In this document: positions 34,672 to 47,178 of the stretch, piece after piece
How positions within the stretch are numbered: the first letter of the stretch is position 1
Layout: each line of letters begins with the position of its first letter
DNA from: Nocardia amamiensis
GTDB lineage: Bacteria > Actinomycetota > Actinomycetes > Mycobacteriales > Mycobacteriaceae
Direction of reading: 5' to 3'
Assembly: GCF_015477605.1 (NCBI RefSeq)
Contig: NZ_JADLQX010000012.1
Coordinates: 1 to 64,000 of the forward strand
DNA: 64,000 bases
Made by a program: the position numbers and the translations under genes
Notes under the pieces: model-generated
Seen by the model: only the letters and a program-made list of their open reading frames with translations
Told to the model about the DNA's origin: nothing
The model's database searches: none

Positions 34672-36180
34672 GTGACATCAACCGACACCAGACCGGCCGA
34701 CCACGACACCGCCCTCACGTCGGTGAATCCGGCGACAGGCGAGGTGATCGGCACACACGTCATCGCCGACGACGCGGCGGTGGCGGCCGCGGTCGCGAAG
34801 GCCCGCGCGGCGGCGGCCACTTGGGGGGCACTGAGTTTCGACGAGCGGCGCACGCATCTGCTGCGCTGGTCGAGCAAGCTGGTGCAGAAGTCGGAGGAGT
34901 TCTGCGCATTGATCCACGCCGAGAACGGCAAACCGCTCGACGACGCGTTTCTCGAACTCATGCTCGCGCTCGAGCACATCGCCTGGGCGGCCAAGCACGC
35001 CAAGAAGGTGCTCGGCCCCAAGCGGATCTTCCCCGGCGCGCTGATGTCGAACTTCAGCGCCCGGCTGGAACTGCGCCCGCTGGGCGTCATCGGCGTGATC
35101 GGCCCGTGGAACTACCCGGTCTACACACCGAACGGCTCGATCGCCTACGCGCTGGCCGCGGGCAATACCGTCGTGTTCAAGCCGAGCGAATACTCCACCA
35201 GCATCGGCAATTTCCTCGCCGACGCTTTCGCCGAGGCCAATCCCGAACTGCCCGACGGCGTCTTCATCACGATCAACGGTTACGGCGCGACCGGCGCGGC
35301 GCTGGTGCGCTCGGACGTCGACAAGATCGCCTTCACCGGCTCGACCGCCACCGGCAAGCGGATCATGGCCGCGGCCGCGGAGAAGCTGACACCGGTGCTG
35401 CTGGAGTGCGGCGGCAAGGACGCGGTGATCGTCGCCGCCGACGCCGACATCAAGGCCGCCGCCGACGCGGTCGCCTGGGGCGCCACCGCCAACAGCGGCC
35501 AGACCTGCGCGGGCGTCGAGCGGGTGTACGTGGACCGTGCGGTGCGCGAGGAGTTCGTCGCCGAGGTCAAGCGGATCCTCGGGGACATCAAGCCCGGTTC
35601 GGACGACAAGGCCGCCTACGGCCCGATGACCATGCCGAGCCAGGTCGACGTGGTGCGCCGCCACATCGAGGACGCGCTGAAGAACGGCGGCACCGCCGTC
35701 CTCGGCGGGCCCGAGTCGGTCAAGGCGCCGTTCATCGAGCCGGTGGTGCTCGTCGACGTGGACGAGAACTCGGAGGCGGTATGCGAGGAGACCTTCGGCC
35801 CGACCATCACCATCCGCACCGTCGACGGCGTGGACGAGGCGGTCGAGCTGGCCAACAAGTCCAAGTACGGCCTGTCCTCCGCGGTGTACTCGAAGAAGAG
35901 CGGCCTGGACATCGCACGCAGGCTGCGCGTCGGCGCCACCTCGGTGAACTCGGTGCTCGCCTTCGCCGCCATCCCCGGCCTGCCCTTCGGCGGCGTCGGC
36001 GACTCCGGCATCGGCCGCATCCACGGCGAGCCCGGGCTGCGCGAGTTCGTCCGCCCGCACTCGATCGCGGTGCAGCGCTTCGCCGTTCCCGGCATGGCGC
36101 TGCTGAGCTACACGCGCACCGCGTCCACGATGAAACTGCTGCGCAAACTGGTCCCGGTCCTGCACGGCCGCCACAAGTAG
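34672..36180 (+). CDS. Aldehyde dehydrogenase (NAD(P)+)
   Basis: A 502-residue ALDH superfamily enzyme. IGPWNYPVYTPNGSIAYALAAG is the cofactor region, FTGSTATGKRIM the Rossmann loop, VLLECGGKDAV holds the general-base Glu and NSGQTCAGVERVYV holds the nucleophile Cys. EETFGPTITIRTV and FGGVGDSGIGRIHGEPGLREF are downstream. The C-terminal about 25 residues (MKLLRKLVPVLHG) are basic and amphipathic, as in membrane-peripheral fatty aldehyde dehydrogenases. GTG 34672. Substrate not certain; long-chain aldehydes or succinic semialdehyde are candidates. Confidence 0.92.
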   Translation: MTSTDTRPADHDTALTSVNPATGEVIGTHVIADDAAVAAAVAKARAAAATWGALSFDERRTHLLRWSSKLVQKSEEFCALIHAENGKPLDDAFLELMLALEHIAWAAKHAKKVLGPKRIFPGALMSNFSARLELRPLGVIGVIGPWNYPVYTPNGSIAYALAAGNTVVFKPSEYSTSIGNFLADAFAEANPELPDGVFITINGYGATGAALVRSDVDKIAFTGSTATGKRIMAAAAEKLTPVLLECGGKDAVIVAADADIKAAADAVAWGATANSGQTCAGVERVYVDRAVREEFVAEVKRILGDIKPGSDDKAAYGPMTMPSQVDVVRRHIEDALKNGGTAVLGGPESVKAPFIEPVVLVDVDENSEAVCEETFGPTITIRTVDGVDEAVELANKSKYGLSSAVYSKKSGLDIARRLRVGATSVNSVLAFAAIPGLPFGGVGDSGIGRIHGEPGLREFVRPHSIAVQRFAVPGMALLSYTRTASTMKLLRKLVPVLHGRHK

Positions 36181-36339
36181 GAAACCGCGGCAATCGGTCC
36201 GGGTACTCGACGCCATGGGGTACCCGGACCTGCCCTGCCGCGCCGCCGCCGAATCGGCGGGCGCGTGCACCCCGGCGGAAATGGCGCAGTCCGTCGCCTT
36301 CGGCCGGATCCGCGACGTGGCAACGGTAGAGCTGTACCT

Positions 36340-36432
36340 GCGCCGCGGAAGTCGCCAGCGGCGGTCGCTCGGACGCCAGCCACAAGGGGGCCGCGAACAC
36401 GCAGCGCCGCAGGCGCTGCAAATCGAACACAG
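36340..36432 (-). repeat. Inverted copy of the structured dispersed repeat
   Basis: The reverse complement begins ttgcagcgcctgcggcgc and continues cgtgttcgcggccc then cgtccgagcgaccgccgct, matching 43030-43095. It includes the hairpin GCAGCGCC-GCA-GGCGCTGC (36401-36419). It lies 15 bp from the aroA start and could affect its expression. Confidence 0.75.
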
Positions 36433-36446
36433 TGCATGATGGACGG

Positions 36447-37739
36447 GTGAACTTCTGGCCAGCGCCCCATGTCGATGTCCCCGTGCACGCGACCGTGACC
36501 CTGCCCGGCTCGAAATCGATCACGAACCGGGCGCTCATCTTGGCCGCTCTGGCCGATGGACCATCGACGATCACCGGTGCGCTGCGTAGCCGGGACACGA
36601 ACCTGATGATCGGCGCGTTGCGCGCGCTGGGTACGCGCATCGAGGGCGAGCGGGACACTTTGACCATCACCCCGGCGCCGCTGGGTGGTGGCGCGGTGGA
36701 CTGCGGGCTGGCCGGCACCGTGATGCGCTTCTTGCCGCCGGTCGCGGCGCTGGCGTCCGGCGACGTCGCGTTCGACGGTGACGAGCAGGCCAGGATTCGC
36801 CCGCTGCGCACCATCCTGGACGCGCTGCGCGCGCTCGGCGCGGATATCGCCGGTGACTCGCTGCCGTTCAGTGTGCACGGCACAGGCGCGCTGCGCGGCG
36901 GCACGGTGACCATCGACGCGTCCGGGTCGTCGCAGTTCGTTTCCGGCCTTCTGCTGTCGGCCGCCCGCTTCGACGAGGGCTTGGTGGTGCATCACGACGG
37001 TAAGGCGCTGCCCTCGGTGCCGCACATCGAGATGACCGTGGAGATGCTGCGCCGTGCCGACGTGCGGGTACAAGCGCCCGCGGACAGCTTCAAAGCGCAG
37101 ACCTGGACCGTGGAGCACGGACCGATCCGCGCGGTGGATTGGGAGGTGGAGCCGGACCTGTCCAATGCCACTCCATTCCTGGCCGCGGCCGCGATCACCG
37201 GCGGCACTGTCAGCATCCCGCACTGGCCGCGCCTGACCACCCAGCCGGGTGACGTGATCCGCGAAATCCTGGTGCGGATGGGCGCCGAGGCGAGGATCTT
37301 CGACGGTGTGCTCACCGTGCACGGCCCCGAGCGGCTCGCCGGCATCGACATCGATCTGCACGACGTGGGCGAGCTGACCCCGACCGTCGCCGCGCTCGCC
37401 GCGCTGGCCGACTCCCCGACGGTACTGCGCGGCATCGCCCACCTGCGTGGCCACGAGACCGACCGGCTGGCCGCGCTGTGCACCGAGATCAACCGGCTCG
37501 GCGGCAAGGTGACCGAGACCGAGGACGGTCTGGAGATCGTGCCCACCGAGTTGCACGGCGGCAAGTGGCATTCCTACGCCGATCACCGGATGGCCACGGC
37601 CGGAGCGATTCTCGGCCTCCGGGTCCCCGGCGTCGAGATCGAGGACATCGGGACCACGGCCAAGACCCTGCCGAACTTCGTGGCCCTGTGGGAGCGGATG
37701 CTCGATCCGGCGCTATCCGACGAAGGAGCGGCGCCCTGA
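36447..37739 (+). CDS. aroA: 3-phosphoshikimate 1-carboxyvinyltransferase (EPSP synthase)
   Basis: Condenses shikimate 3-phosphate with PEP in aromatic amino-acid synthesis. The 430-residue product has [47 protein letters not shown], and [13 protein letters not shown] near the C-terminus. GTG 36447 ([19 protein letters not shown]) fits the family start; GTG 36432 is possible. It overlaps rsgA by 4 bp (CTGA). Homologous to Rv3227. Confidence 0.95.
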   Translation: MNFWPAPHVDVPVHATVTLPGSKSITNRALILAALADGPSTITGALRSRDTNLMIGALRALGTRIEGERDTLTITPAPLGGGAVDCGLAGTVMRFLPPVAALASGDVAFDGDEQARIRPLRTILDALRALGADIAGDSLPFSVHGTGALRGGTVTIDASGSSQFVSGLLLSAARFDEGLVVHHDGKALPSVPHIEMTVEMLRRADVRVQAPADSFKAQTWTVEHGPIRAVDWEVEPDLSNATPFLAAAAITGGTVSIPHWPRLTTQPGDVIREILVRMGAEARIFDGVLTVHGPERLAGIDIDLHDVGELTPTVAALAALADSPTVLRGIAHLRGHETDRLAALCTEINRLGGKVTETEDGLEIVPTELHGGKWHSYADHRMATAGAILGLRVPGVEIEDIGTTAKTLPNFVALWERMLDPALSDEGAAP

Positions 37740-38734
37740 GCCGCAGACGCTCCACGGCCAGCTACGACGAATCCGACGTGCGGGTTCGTCCGGGGCGTAG
37801 TTCGCGTCCCCGCACCAAGACCCGGCCGCAGCACAGCGATGCCGAGTCCGCGATGGTCGTCTCCGTCGACCGGGGGCGCTGGGGGTGTGTGCTCGACGGC
37901 GACGCCGATCGCCGCATCGTCGCCATGCGGGCGCGCGAGCTGGGCCGCACTCCCATCGTGGTGGGCGACCAAGTGGACGTGGTCGGCGATCTGTCCGGAC
38001 GCCCGGACACGCTCGCCCGCATCGTCCGGATTGCCGACCGCCGAACGGTGTTGCGCCGCACCGCCGACGACACCGATCCTTTCGAGCGGATCGTGGTCGG
38101 CAACGCCGAACAGCTGTTCATCGTGGTCGCGCTCGCCGACCCGCCGCCGCGCACCGGCTTCGTGGAACGCGCGATGGTCGCCGCGTATGCCGGTGGGCTG
38201 CAACCGATTCTGTGCCTGACCAAACACGATCTGGCCGCCGACTCCGAATTCGCCGCGGCCTTCGACGATCTCGACCTCACCATCGTCTACGGCGGCATCG
38301 ACGACCCGCTCGACACGGTGCTCGAGCTGCTCACCGACCGCCTCACCGCGTTGATCGGCCACTCCGGCGTCGGCAAGTCCACATTGGTGAATCGCCTTGT
38401 GCCGGACGCGGATCGAGCCGTCGGCGAGGTCTCCGGGGTGGGTAAGGGCAAGCACACCTCCACCCAGTCCGTCGCCCTGCCGCTGCCTGGTAGCGGCTGG
38501 GTCATCGATACTCCTGGCGTCAGGTCGTTCGGCTTGGCGCACATCACCCCCGACGACGTCATCGCCGCCTTCACCGATCTCGCAGAAGCCATCGAGGACT
38601 GTCCGCGCGGCTGCACCCACCTCGGCCCGCCCGCCGATCCGGAATGCGCATTGGACGAGCTCACCGGCAAAGAGCACCGCGTGGCAGCCATCCGCCGCCT
38701 GCTCGTCGCCCTCGCCTCCAACGACCCCTGGTAG
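37736..38734 (+). CDS. rsgA: Ribosome small-subunit GTPase A
   Basis: Late assembly factor that releases from the 30S subunit on GTP hydrolysis. The circularly permuted GTPase has G4 (LCLTKHD) before G1 ([14 protein letters not shown]) and G3 (DTPGVRSFG). The N-terminal OB fold begins [13 protein letters not shown], and the C-terminal zinc site is CPRGC ... PEC. AAGGAG lies eight bases before CTG 37736, which overlaps the aroA stop (CTGA) and gives the full conserved N-terminus. GTG 37778 would cut it. Homologous to Rv3228. Confidence 0.92.
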   Translation: MSRRRSTASYDESDVRVRPGRSSRPRTKTRPQHSDAESAMVVSVDRGRWGCVLDGDADRRIVAMRARELGRTPIVVGDQVDVVGDLSGRPDTLARIVRIADRRTVLRRTADDTDPFERIVVGNAEQLFIVVALADPPPRTGFVERAMVAAYAGGLQPILCLTKHDLAADSEFAAAFDDLDLTIVYGGIDDPLDTVLELLTDRLTALIGHSGVGKSTLVNRLVPDADRAVGEVSGVGKGKHTSTQSVALPLPGSGWVIDTPGVRSFGLAHITPDDVIAAFTDLAEAIEDCPRGCTHLGPPADPECALDELTGKEHRVAAIRRLLVALASNDPW

Positions 38735-38759
38735 GCGGAACGCCGCTCAGCGCCGGCGA

Positions 38760-39137
38760 TCAGTGCCCGTCCGGCTGGCCGGGCGCGAACGGCCATTCTT
38801 CGAACCACGTGCACCGACCCGAGTCGTCGAAGCGCAGAATCCACAGGTCTCGCCAGTGCGACGGGGTGTCGCGGGTGTATTCCACCTCCACCCGCACCAC
38901 GGCGGTATCCCGGTCCACCGCGACGATATGGGAGCGCATGGTGAACGGCTCGTCGGGCCCGTCCCTGCCCTCCTCCCAGAATTCGGCGAGAGCGCCCAGA
39001 CCCGTGAGCGGCTGCGCCCACGGCGACACCAGGTACCCGGCGTCCGCGGCGAACAGCTCGCCGAGCTGTTCGGTGCCCGCCGACCGCCAGGCTCGCTCGT
39101 ATCCGGCCACCCATGTCTGCACAGCCGCACGGTCCAT
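38760..39137 (-). CDS. NTF2-like (SnoaL/nuclear transport factor 2) protein
   Basis: A 125-residue single domain: VQTWVAGYERAWRSAGTEQLGELFAADAGYL, then FWEEGRDGPDEPF, HIVAVDRDTAVVRVEVEY and WRDLWILRFDDSGRCTWFEEW. This is the cone-like NTF2 fold with a hydrophobic pocket. ATG 39137 with a weak SD. It converges on rsgA, 25 bp away. Ligand or enzymatic role unknown. Confidence 0.85.
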   Translation of the reverse strand: MDRAAVQTWVAGYERAWRSAGTEQLGELFAADAGYLVSPWAQPLTGLGALAEFWEEGRDGPDEPFTMRSHIVAVDRDTAVVRVEVEYTRDTPSHWRDLWILRFDDSGRCTWFEEWPFAPGQPDGH

Positions 39138-39224
39138 TCCGGGAAACCTACGCCGGTTCGCACGTTCAGTAGACGAAGCCACCACGGTGGCGCCGGGGCG
39201 GCGTCGAGCGATCGAGGCAACCGG

Positions 39225-39467
39225 TCAGCGGGTGTTGGGATGGGTGACCGGTGCAACATATCGCGGACTCGCCGCAGCGTATGCGCGATCGTAAGGGTCG
39301 TAGATGGAGTCGTCGATGATGTCGGCGACGTCCGGTGTAGCCGCTCGGTTCCCTGAGAAGAGCGCCAGAGCCTCCTCACGGGGCACAGCCATCCGTCGGT
39401 GAGCGCGCCGATGCGGAACCAGGCCCGCGGCGGAAGCGCGCACCCGCCGGGTGTCACTCACGTCCAT
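39225..39467 (-). CDS. Possible 80-residue small protein overlapping Uma2 gene
   Basis: ATG 39467 lies 14 bp inside the Uma2 gene end in another frame (MDVSDTRRVRASAAG ...). The C-terminal half, ATPDVADIIDDSIYDPYDRAYAA, looks like the tail of small antitoxin-type proteins. No SD is obvious; coupling from Uma2 is possible. An internal ATG at 39392 is another start. Weak evidence. Confidence 0.35.
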   Translation of the reverse strand: MDVSDTRRVRASAAGLVPHRRAHRRMAVPREEALALFSGNRAATPDVADIIDDSIYDPYDRAYAAASPRYVAPVTHPNTR

Positions 39468-40029
39468 AGCGGGGCAGGCAGCCGGTATCCAATGGGAAAC
39501 CAAAGGGTTCGGGCAATGGGATTTCATCGCCGTACGTCCCATCGAGCCGGCCGTGATACGTGCCGTCCTTGGGATGGGTGTACAACGCCCATCGGCCGTA
39601 GCGCGGATCGATCGACAGCAACATGCGAACGCCTGCCGTGCTGTACCACCCATTCTTGTCCGTAATCTGCTGGGCCTTCTCCGTCTTGGAGATCACCTCG
39701 ACAGCGAGTTCGACATCACGCGGGTCGGCCAACCAACCATCGTCGTCATCCCATGCCTCGGGCAGGACCACGAGGTCGGGTGTGCAGTAGTCGTCGTCAT
39801 CGTCCGGCATCTGGATCGACGAAACTTCGTATGCCGCCAGCCCGCCCGGCATCCGTGCCTCGATCTGTTGCCGCAATCGCCGAATCGTCCCCGCGTGCTT
39901 GCCACGAGGTGTCGGTGACATCACGAGACTTCCTCCCAGAATCTCGACGCGCAGACCCGTAGCGCGCTCTATCTGCTCAGCGACAGCACGCAGGTGGCCT
40001 GGGCGCGGGTGCATGGCAGGGATGGTCAC
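39454..40029 (-). CDS. Uma2-family (DUF820) restriction-fold endonuclease
   Basis: A 191-residue protein with the Uma2 layout: HLRAVAEQIERATGLRVEILGGSLVM, HAGTIRRLRQQIEARM, and the PD-(D/E)xK-like core TPDLVVLPEAW ... DVELAVEVISKTEKAQQITDK. The second half, YSTAGVRMLLSIDPRYGRWALY, continues the beta sheet. GGAGTG precedes GTG 40029. Uma2 proteins are abundant in actinomycetes and cyanobacteria; their role is not settled. Lower GC than the flanks suggests transfer. Confidence 0.85.
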   Translation of the reverse strand: MTIPAMHPRPGHLRAVAEQIERATGLRVEILGGSLVMSPTPRGKHAGTIRRLRQQIEARMPGGLAAYEVSSIQMPDDDDDYCTPDLVVLPEAWDDDDGWLADPRDVELAVEVISKTEKAQQITDKNGWYSTAGVRMLLSIDPRYGRWALYTHPKDGTYHGRLDGTYGDEIPLPEPFGFPLDTGCLPRYGRE

Positions 40030-40086
40030 GGACGATCACTCCAACCCTCGCGGACGGCTGCACACGACTTCACGATACGGCAGGAC

Positions 40087-40106
40087 GGCGCGGACAAGTC
40101 CGCGCC
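40087..40106 (-). terminator. Hairpin downstream of secA1
   Basis: GGCGCGGAC (40087-40095), loop AA, GTCCGCGCC (40098-40106). It lies 15 bp beyond the secA stop. No U tract. Confidence 0.6.
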
Positions 40107-40121
40107 GACACAACCGTCTGC

Positions 40122-42989
<2,868 letters not shown>

Positions 42990-43030
42990 GGGTCTCGTCA
43001 GTCCTCTGGTCGGTGTGTCTGTGTTGTTTT

Positions 43031-43550
43031 GCAGCGCCTGCGGCGCTGCGTGTTCGCGGGCCCACCTGTGGCTCGCGTCCGAGCGACCGCCGCTTGCGAC
43101 TTCGTCGCTTGCGCGTCGGCCGCTCGGACGCGAGCCGGGCCGCGAACGGGCAATGCTCGGTCTCGCTTCGCTCGGAAGCGGGAGTTGGGCCGAGTGGTCA
43201 CGCAGAGTGACAACATCGGGACCTCGATGTTTGCTGGCCCCGTCGTAGCCGGATAGGTGACCGCTGCTGGCCACTTTACCGTTTTATGCGGCGGTCGCTC
43301 AGACGCGAGCCGGGCCGCGAACAACAACGCTCCGATCTCCGTTCGCTTTATCCGTTCTCTCGAAAGCGACCGAATGGTCACGCATCAGTGACGACAGCAG
43401 GACCGCGAACGTTCGCCAGCCCGTCGTAGCCGGACCGCTGCCAGCCACTCTAGCGTTTATGCGGCGGCCCTTCAGGCGCGAGCCGGGTAGCGAGCAATGC
43501 CGGGTGTCGCCACCTCGGAGCGGAGTCGGGCGGGTGTAGTTGCGTAGGCC
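43031..43550 (+). repeat. Block of structured repeats, about 174-bp tandem period
   Basis: Three decayed units share cgcgagccggg words near 43129, 43304 and 43477 and the segments cccgtcgtagccgga and ggtcacgca. The first unit begins with the hairpin GCAGCGCC-TGC-GGCGCTGC (43031-43049). Inverted arms cgcgtccgagcg and cgctcggacgcg flank its core. The remaining 43551-43810 interval shows no gene. Confidence 0.8.
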
Positions 43551-43810
43551 GACGACCGCCGCGTTGAATGCTCCAGCGGCGCCCATGGCGCTGCTTCGAC
43601 ACGGTGAGCGGCCGGATGTGTTGACTGTGCATCCCGGTTCCAGCTGTGATCGAATCGGTTTGCCGGGTTCGAAGGCAAAAGCTTGCCACAGCGGCGTGGG
43701 CAGGCAAAGAAGTGCACGAATTCACCGGATATGCCACAACGGCAGGGGTAACGGTTGCTGCGGCAGCACAATAAGCGGGGGCGGCATCGGGAAAAGGAGT
43801 ACCGGGCAGC

Positions 43811-45229
43811 GTGATCACGAGACTGACGCCGCAGGACACGGCGTTCTACCGGCTCGAATCGAGCAGCAATCCGATCCATATCGGGTCTCTCGCGATCGTC
43901 CGGAACACCGAGCCCGGCGACAGTGCCACGCCGATCCTGGACTACGACCGGCTGGTCGACCTGGTCGAGAGCAGGCTCGCGCTGGTGCCGCGGTACCGCC
44001 GCAAAGTGCGGGAGATCCCGCTGTCGCTCGGCCGCCCGGTCTGGGTGGAGGACAGCCGGTTCGACATCACCTATCACATCCGGCGCTCCGCGCTGCCCGG
44101 TCCCGGCACGGACGAGCAGCTGCACGAGCTCGTCTCCCGGCTCGCCTCGCATCCGCTGGACCCGGCACGGCCGCTGTGGGAGATGTACCTGATCGAACGG
44201 CTGTCCGAGGGGCGCTGCGCGATCTTCACCAAGTCGCACTCGGCGCTGGTGGACGGCGAGACCGCCCTGGAGATCGGCCACGTGATCCTCGACACCGGGC
44301 CCGCGCCGCGCGAGCTGGCCGACGACGCCTGGATCGCGCCGCGCGAGCCGGGCGACCTCGAGCTGCTGGTCGGCGCGCTGGGCCACCTCGCGGCTCGGCC
44401 GCGCAGGGCGCTGGAGGTGGCCCGCGACGCGAGCGCGAGCGCGTTCGCTGTGCTCGGCACCGCGGGCAAGGCGGTGGAGTCGATTATCTCGGCGGTGCGC
44501 GCCGCGGCGGCAGGCGCCCCGGACAGCCCGCTGAACACCCCCACCTCACGGACTCGGCGCTTCGTGGTGGTGCGCACCGAACTGGAGGACTATCGCGCCA
44601 TCCGCGGGCGCTTCGACTGCTCGATCAACGACACGATCCTCGCGGTGGTCACCGGCGCGCTGCGCAACTGGCTGCTGTCGCGCGGTGAGGCACTGGTCGA
44701 GTCCACGACGTTGCGGGCTGTGGTGCCGATGTCGGTGTACCTGGAGGGAAGCGAAGGAAACCAGGCGCAGGCGGCGAGCGAGGTGTCGTCGTTCCTGATC
44801 GATCTTCCGGTCGGCGAGCCGAATCCGGTGATGCGGCTGTCGCACATCGCGCACGCCACCGAGCCCAACGGCCGCCAGCGGCACGCCGTCCGCGCGCGCA
44901 CCCTGGTGCACCTGGCCGGGTTCGCTCCGGCCAGCCTGCATGCGATGAGCGTGCGCGCGGCGAGTACGTTCGCAGAACACACGTTCAACTTGGTGATCAC
45001 CAACGCGCCGGGTCCGCAGGCGCCGATGTACATCGGCGGCGCGCGGATGCTGGAGATGTATCCGGTATCGCCACTGCTGCGCAATCAAGCGTTGAGCATC
45101 GGGATCACGTCCTACGACGGACATGTCTTCTACGGTCTCAACGCCGACCGCGACGCGATGGCCGATATCGGCGTGCTGGCCGCGGCGGTGCGCGATTCCA
45201 TGGAGGAGATGCTCGGTGCCTGCATCTGA
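43811..45229 (+). CDS. WS/DGAT-family O-acyltransferase
   Basis: A 472-residue wax ester synthase/diacylglycerol acyltransferase-type protein for storage-lipid synthesis. It starts ITRLTPQDTAFYRLESSSNPIHIGSLAIV, with PRYRRKVREIP. The active-site motif HHxxxDG reads H143-S144-A-L-V-D148-G149, so Ser replaces the second His. The second half has VVPMSVYLEG, SEVSSFLIDLP, and NLVITNAPGPQAPMYIGGARM (the usual NVPGP-like motif). GTG 43811 with AAAGGAG somewhat far upstream. It overlaps the next gene by 14 bp. Activity may be reduced or changed. Confidence 0.88.
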   Translation: MITRLTPQDTAFYRLESSSNPIHIGSLAIVRNTEPGDSATPILDYDRLVDLVESRLALVPRYRRKVREIPLSLGRPVWVEDSRFDITYHIRRSALPGPGTDEQLHELVSRLASHPLDPARPLWEMYLIERLSEGRCAIFTKSHSALVDGETALEIGHVILDTGPAPRELADDAWIAPREPGDLELLVGALGHLAARPRRALEVARDASASAFAVLGTAGKAVESIISAVRAAAAGAPDSPLNTPTSRTRRFVVVRTELEDYRAIRGRFDCSINDTILAVVTGALRNWLLSRGEALVESTTLRAVVPMSVYLEGSEGNQAQAASEVSSFLIDLPVGEPNPVMRLSHIAHATEPNGRQRHAVRARTLVHLAGFAPASLHAMSVRAASTFAEHTFNLVITNAPGPQAPMYIGGARMLEMYPVSPLLRNQALSIGITSYDGHVFYGLNADRDAMADIGVLAAAVRDSMEEMLGACI

Positions 45230-45803
45230 ACAGAAGAAGCTGCGGGTCTATATCCCGGCGACGGTGCCGATGCTGCGCACGCTGGTCGCCGACCGGGTGC
45301 TGGCCGCTGTCGGCGGGACCGCCTTCGCGGTGACGCCCGCGCTGCGCGAGGCGTATGCCTCCGGCGATGACGAAGAACTCGGCGAGGTGGCCATGGCCGA
45401 GGCCGCCCGCGCCTCGCTGCGGCTGCTCGCCGCCGAACGCGAGGCGATCGGCGAATCGGCGGACCTTCCCGAACCGGAGCACCCGGACGACGCCGCACCG
45501 GTCATCGGCGGCGGCCCGGTCTACCGGCGCGCGGTGGTCGCCGCCGACGTGACCGGCGCGAAGCTGCGGCCCGATCTGGACGACGCGGTGGTCCGGCTGG
45601 CGGGCCCGATCAGCTACCAGCAGATCGCCTCCGTGCACGTCGACCTGGCCGACGCCGAGCCGCAGGTCGCCAAGGCCGTCGACGTGGTCGACGCGGCCGA
45701 TCTCGGCGACACCGACGCCGAATTCGTCCTCGGTGACGCCGAAGACCACCAGCTGGCCTGGTACGCCGCGCAGGAGCTGCCGTTCCTGCTCGAACTGCTG
45801 TAA
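45216..45803 (+). CDS. DUF6912-family protein
   Basis: A 195-residue protein beginning KLRVYIPATVPMLRTLVADR, with alanine-rich helices (AEAARASLRLLAAEREAIGE) and a second half with RRAVVAADVTGAKLRPDLDDAVVRL, ISYQQIASVHVDLADAE and AEDHQLAWYAAQELPFLLELL. This order is seen in Rv3231c-like actinobacterial proteins. GGAGGAG before GTG 45216 inside the acyltransferase end favours coupled translation. Function unknown. Confidence 0.75.
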   Translation: MPASEQKKLRVYIPATVPMLRTLVADRVLAAVGGTAFAVTPALREAYASGDDEELGEVAMAEAARASLRLLAAEREAIGESADLPEPEHPDDAAPVIGGGPVYRRAVVAADVTGAKLRPDLDDAVVRLAGPISYQQIASVHVDLADAEPQVAKAVDVVDAADLGDTDAEFVLGDAEDHQLAWYAAQELPFLLELL

Positions 45804-45882
45804 CGCCGGACCGGGCGCGGCGTCGTCGATCGGCACGGTATCCGGGTGCTCGGCCGGTGTTCCCGGGCTCGCCCACCCGCAG

Positions 45883-45902
45883 TAACCTACGATGCCGTAA
45901 CC
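45883..45902. promoter_or_regulatory. Candidate operator before the reductase-desaturase operon
   Basis: TAACCTACG-ATGC-CGTAACC; the core TACG-N4-CGTA is an inverted repeat. The same core with the same flanks occurs at 48695-48715 before the second desaturase. Located 74 bp before the reductase start. Confidence 0.6.
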
Positions 45903-45975
45903 TTGCTGCCGAGGCCGCGTTCGCTCGAGGAGACGGCGGCCCGCGCAACCGACAACAGGGAGACCGACGGCAGCG

Positions 45976-47133
45976 ATGGGTTCGAAAATTGGGGGCTTCT
46001 CGGTGCGAGGTGTTCGTGCGTGGCTGGAGGCGCCCGCCGCGAGTGTCGCCGAGCGCGGCGGCAAGCTGAACATGCTGCGCGGCGCCGTGGCGCGGGTGAC
46101 CACCCCGCTGCTGCCGGATGACTACCTGCATCTGGCCAACCCGCTGTGGTCGGCGCGCGAGCTGCGCGGACGCATCGTGGAGGTCCGCAAGGAAACCGCC
46201 GACTCGGCCACGCTGGTGATCCAGCCGGGCTGGGGCTTCGACTTCACCTACCAACCCGGCCAGTACATCGGTATCGGCATCCTGGTCGACGGACGGTGGC
46301 ATTGGCGCTCCTACTCGCTGACCTGCCCGCCGGACTGGTCCGCGCCGGAGCACGGCGGCAAGCGGCTGATCTCGATCGCGGTGAAAGCGATGCCGGAGGG
46401 TTTCCTGTCCAGCCACCTGGTCAGCGGGGTTCCGGTCGGCACCATCGTCCGGCTGGCCGCCCCGAAGGGTGGATTCGTGCTGCCGTACCCGCCGCCGGAG
46501 AAGGTGCTGTTCCTCACCGCGGGCAGCGGTATCACCCCGGTGATGTCCATGCTGCGCGCGATGGACCGCCGCGAGGTCTTCACCGATGTGGCGCATCTGC
46601 ATTCGGCACGCACCGCCGACGACGTGATGTTCGGCGATGAGCTGCGCGACCTGCACGATCGCAATCCGGGTTTCCGCACCCACCTGCATCTCACCGCGGA
46701 ACGCGGCAAGTTCGCGCTCACCGATCTGGACACCGAGTTCCCCGACTGGCGCGAGCGGCACACCTGGGCGTGCGGGCCGGCCGGAATGCTCGACGAGATC
46801 GAGAAGCACTGGCGCGACGCGGGCCGGTCGGACCGGCTGCACGTGGAGCGGTTCGAGATCGAGCGCTCCGCGGTCGGCGCGGGCGGCACGGTCACCTTCG
46901 GCAAGACCGGACGCACCGCGGAGGTGGACGGCGCGACCAGCCTGCTGGAGGCAGGCGAGTCGGTCGGCGTGCAGATGCCGTTCGGCTGCCGGATGGGCAT
47001 CTGTCAGACCTGCGTCGTCACCGTCAGTTCCGGCCATGTGCGCGATCTGCGCAACGGCGACGAGCGCCGCGAGGGCGACAAGGTGCAGACCTGCGTCTCC
47101 GCCGCCGCGGGCGATTGCACTCTGGACATTTAG
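45976..47133 (+). CDS. Ferredoxin reductase-type electron donor to desaturase (Rv3230c-like)
   Basis: A 385-residue flavoprotein. FAD-binding region [27 protein letters not shown](P)-binding [19 protein letters not shown], then [15 protein letters not shown], and a C-terminal plant-type [2Fe-2S] domain with CRMGICQTC and a later Cys. It is expected to pass electrons from NADPH to the adjacent acyl-CoA desaturase. ATG 45976. 45 bp before the first desaturase gene, forming an operon as in M. tuberculosis Rv3230c-desA3. Confidence 0.93.
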   Translation: MGSKIGGFSVRGVRAWLEAPAASVAERGGKLNMLRGAVARVTTPLLPDDYLHLANPLWSARELRGRIVEVRKETADSATLVIQPGWGFDFTYQPGQYIGIGILVDGRWHWRSYSLTCPPDWSAPEHGGKRLISIAVKAMPEGFLSSHLVSGVPVGTIVRLAAPKGGFVLPYPPPEKVLFLTAGSGITPVMSMLRAMDRREVFTDVAHLHSARTADDVMFGDELRDLHDRNPGFRTHLHLTAERGKFALTDLDTEFPDWRERHTWACGPAGMLDEIEKHWRDAGRSDRLHVERFEIERSAVGAGGTVTFGKTGRTAEVDGATSLLEAGESVGVQMPFGCRMGICQTCVVTVSSGHVRDLRNGDERREGDKVQTCVSAAAGDCTLDI

Positions 47134-47178
47134 CCCGGCAGGTACCCTCGATCTGGATCGAGTAGGGAAAGGACCCCG

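Noticed and set aside
43210-43810. Hidden gene upstream of the acyltransferase
   Set aside because: No frame has coding character; the interval is explained by repeats.
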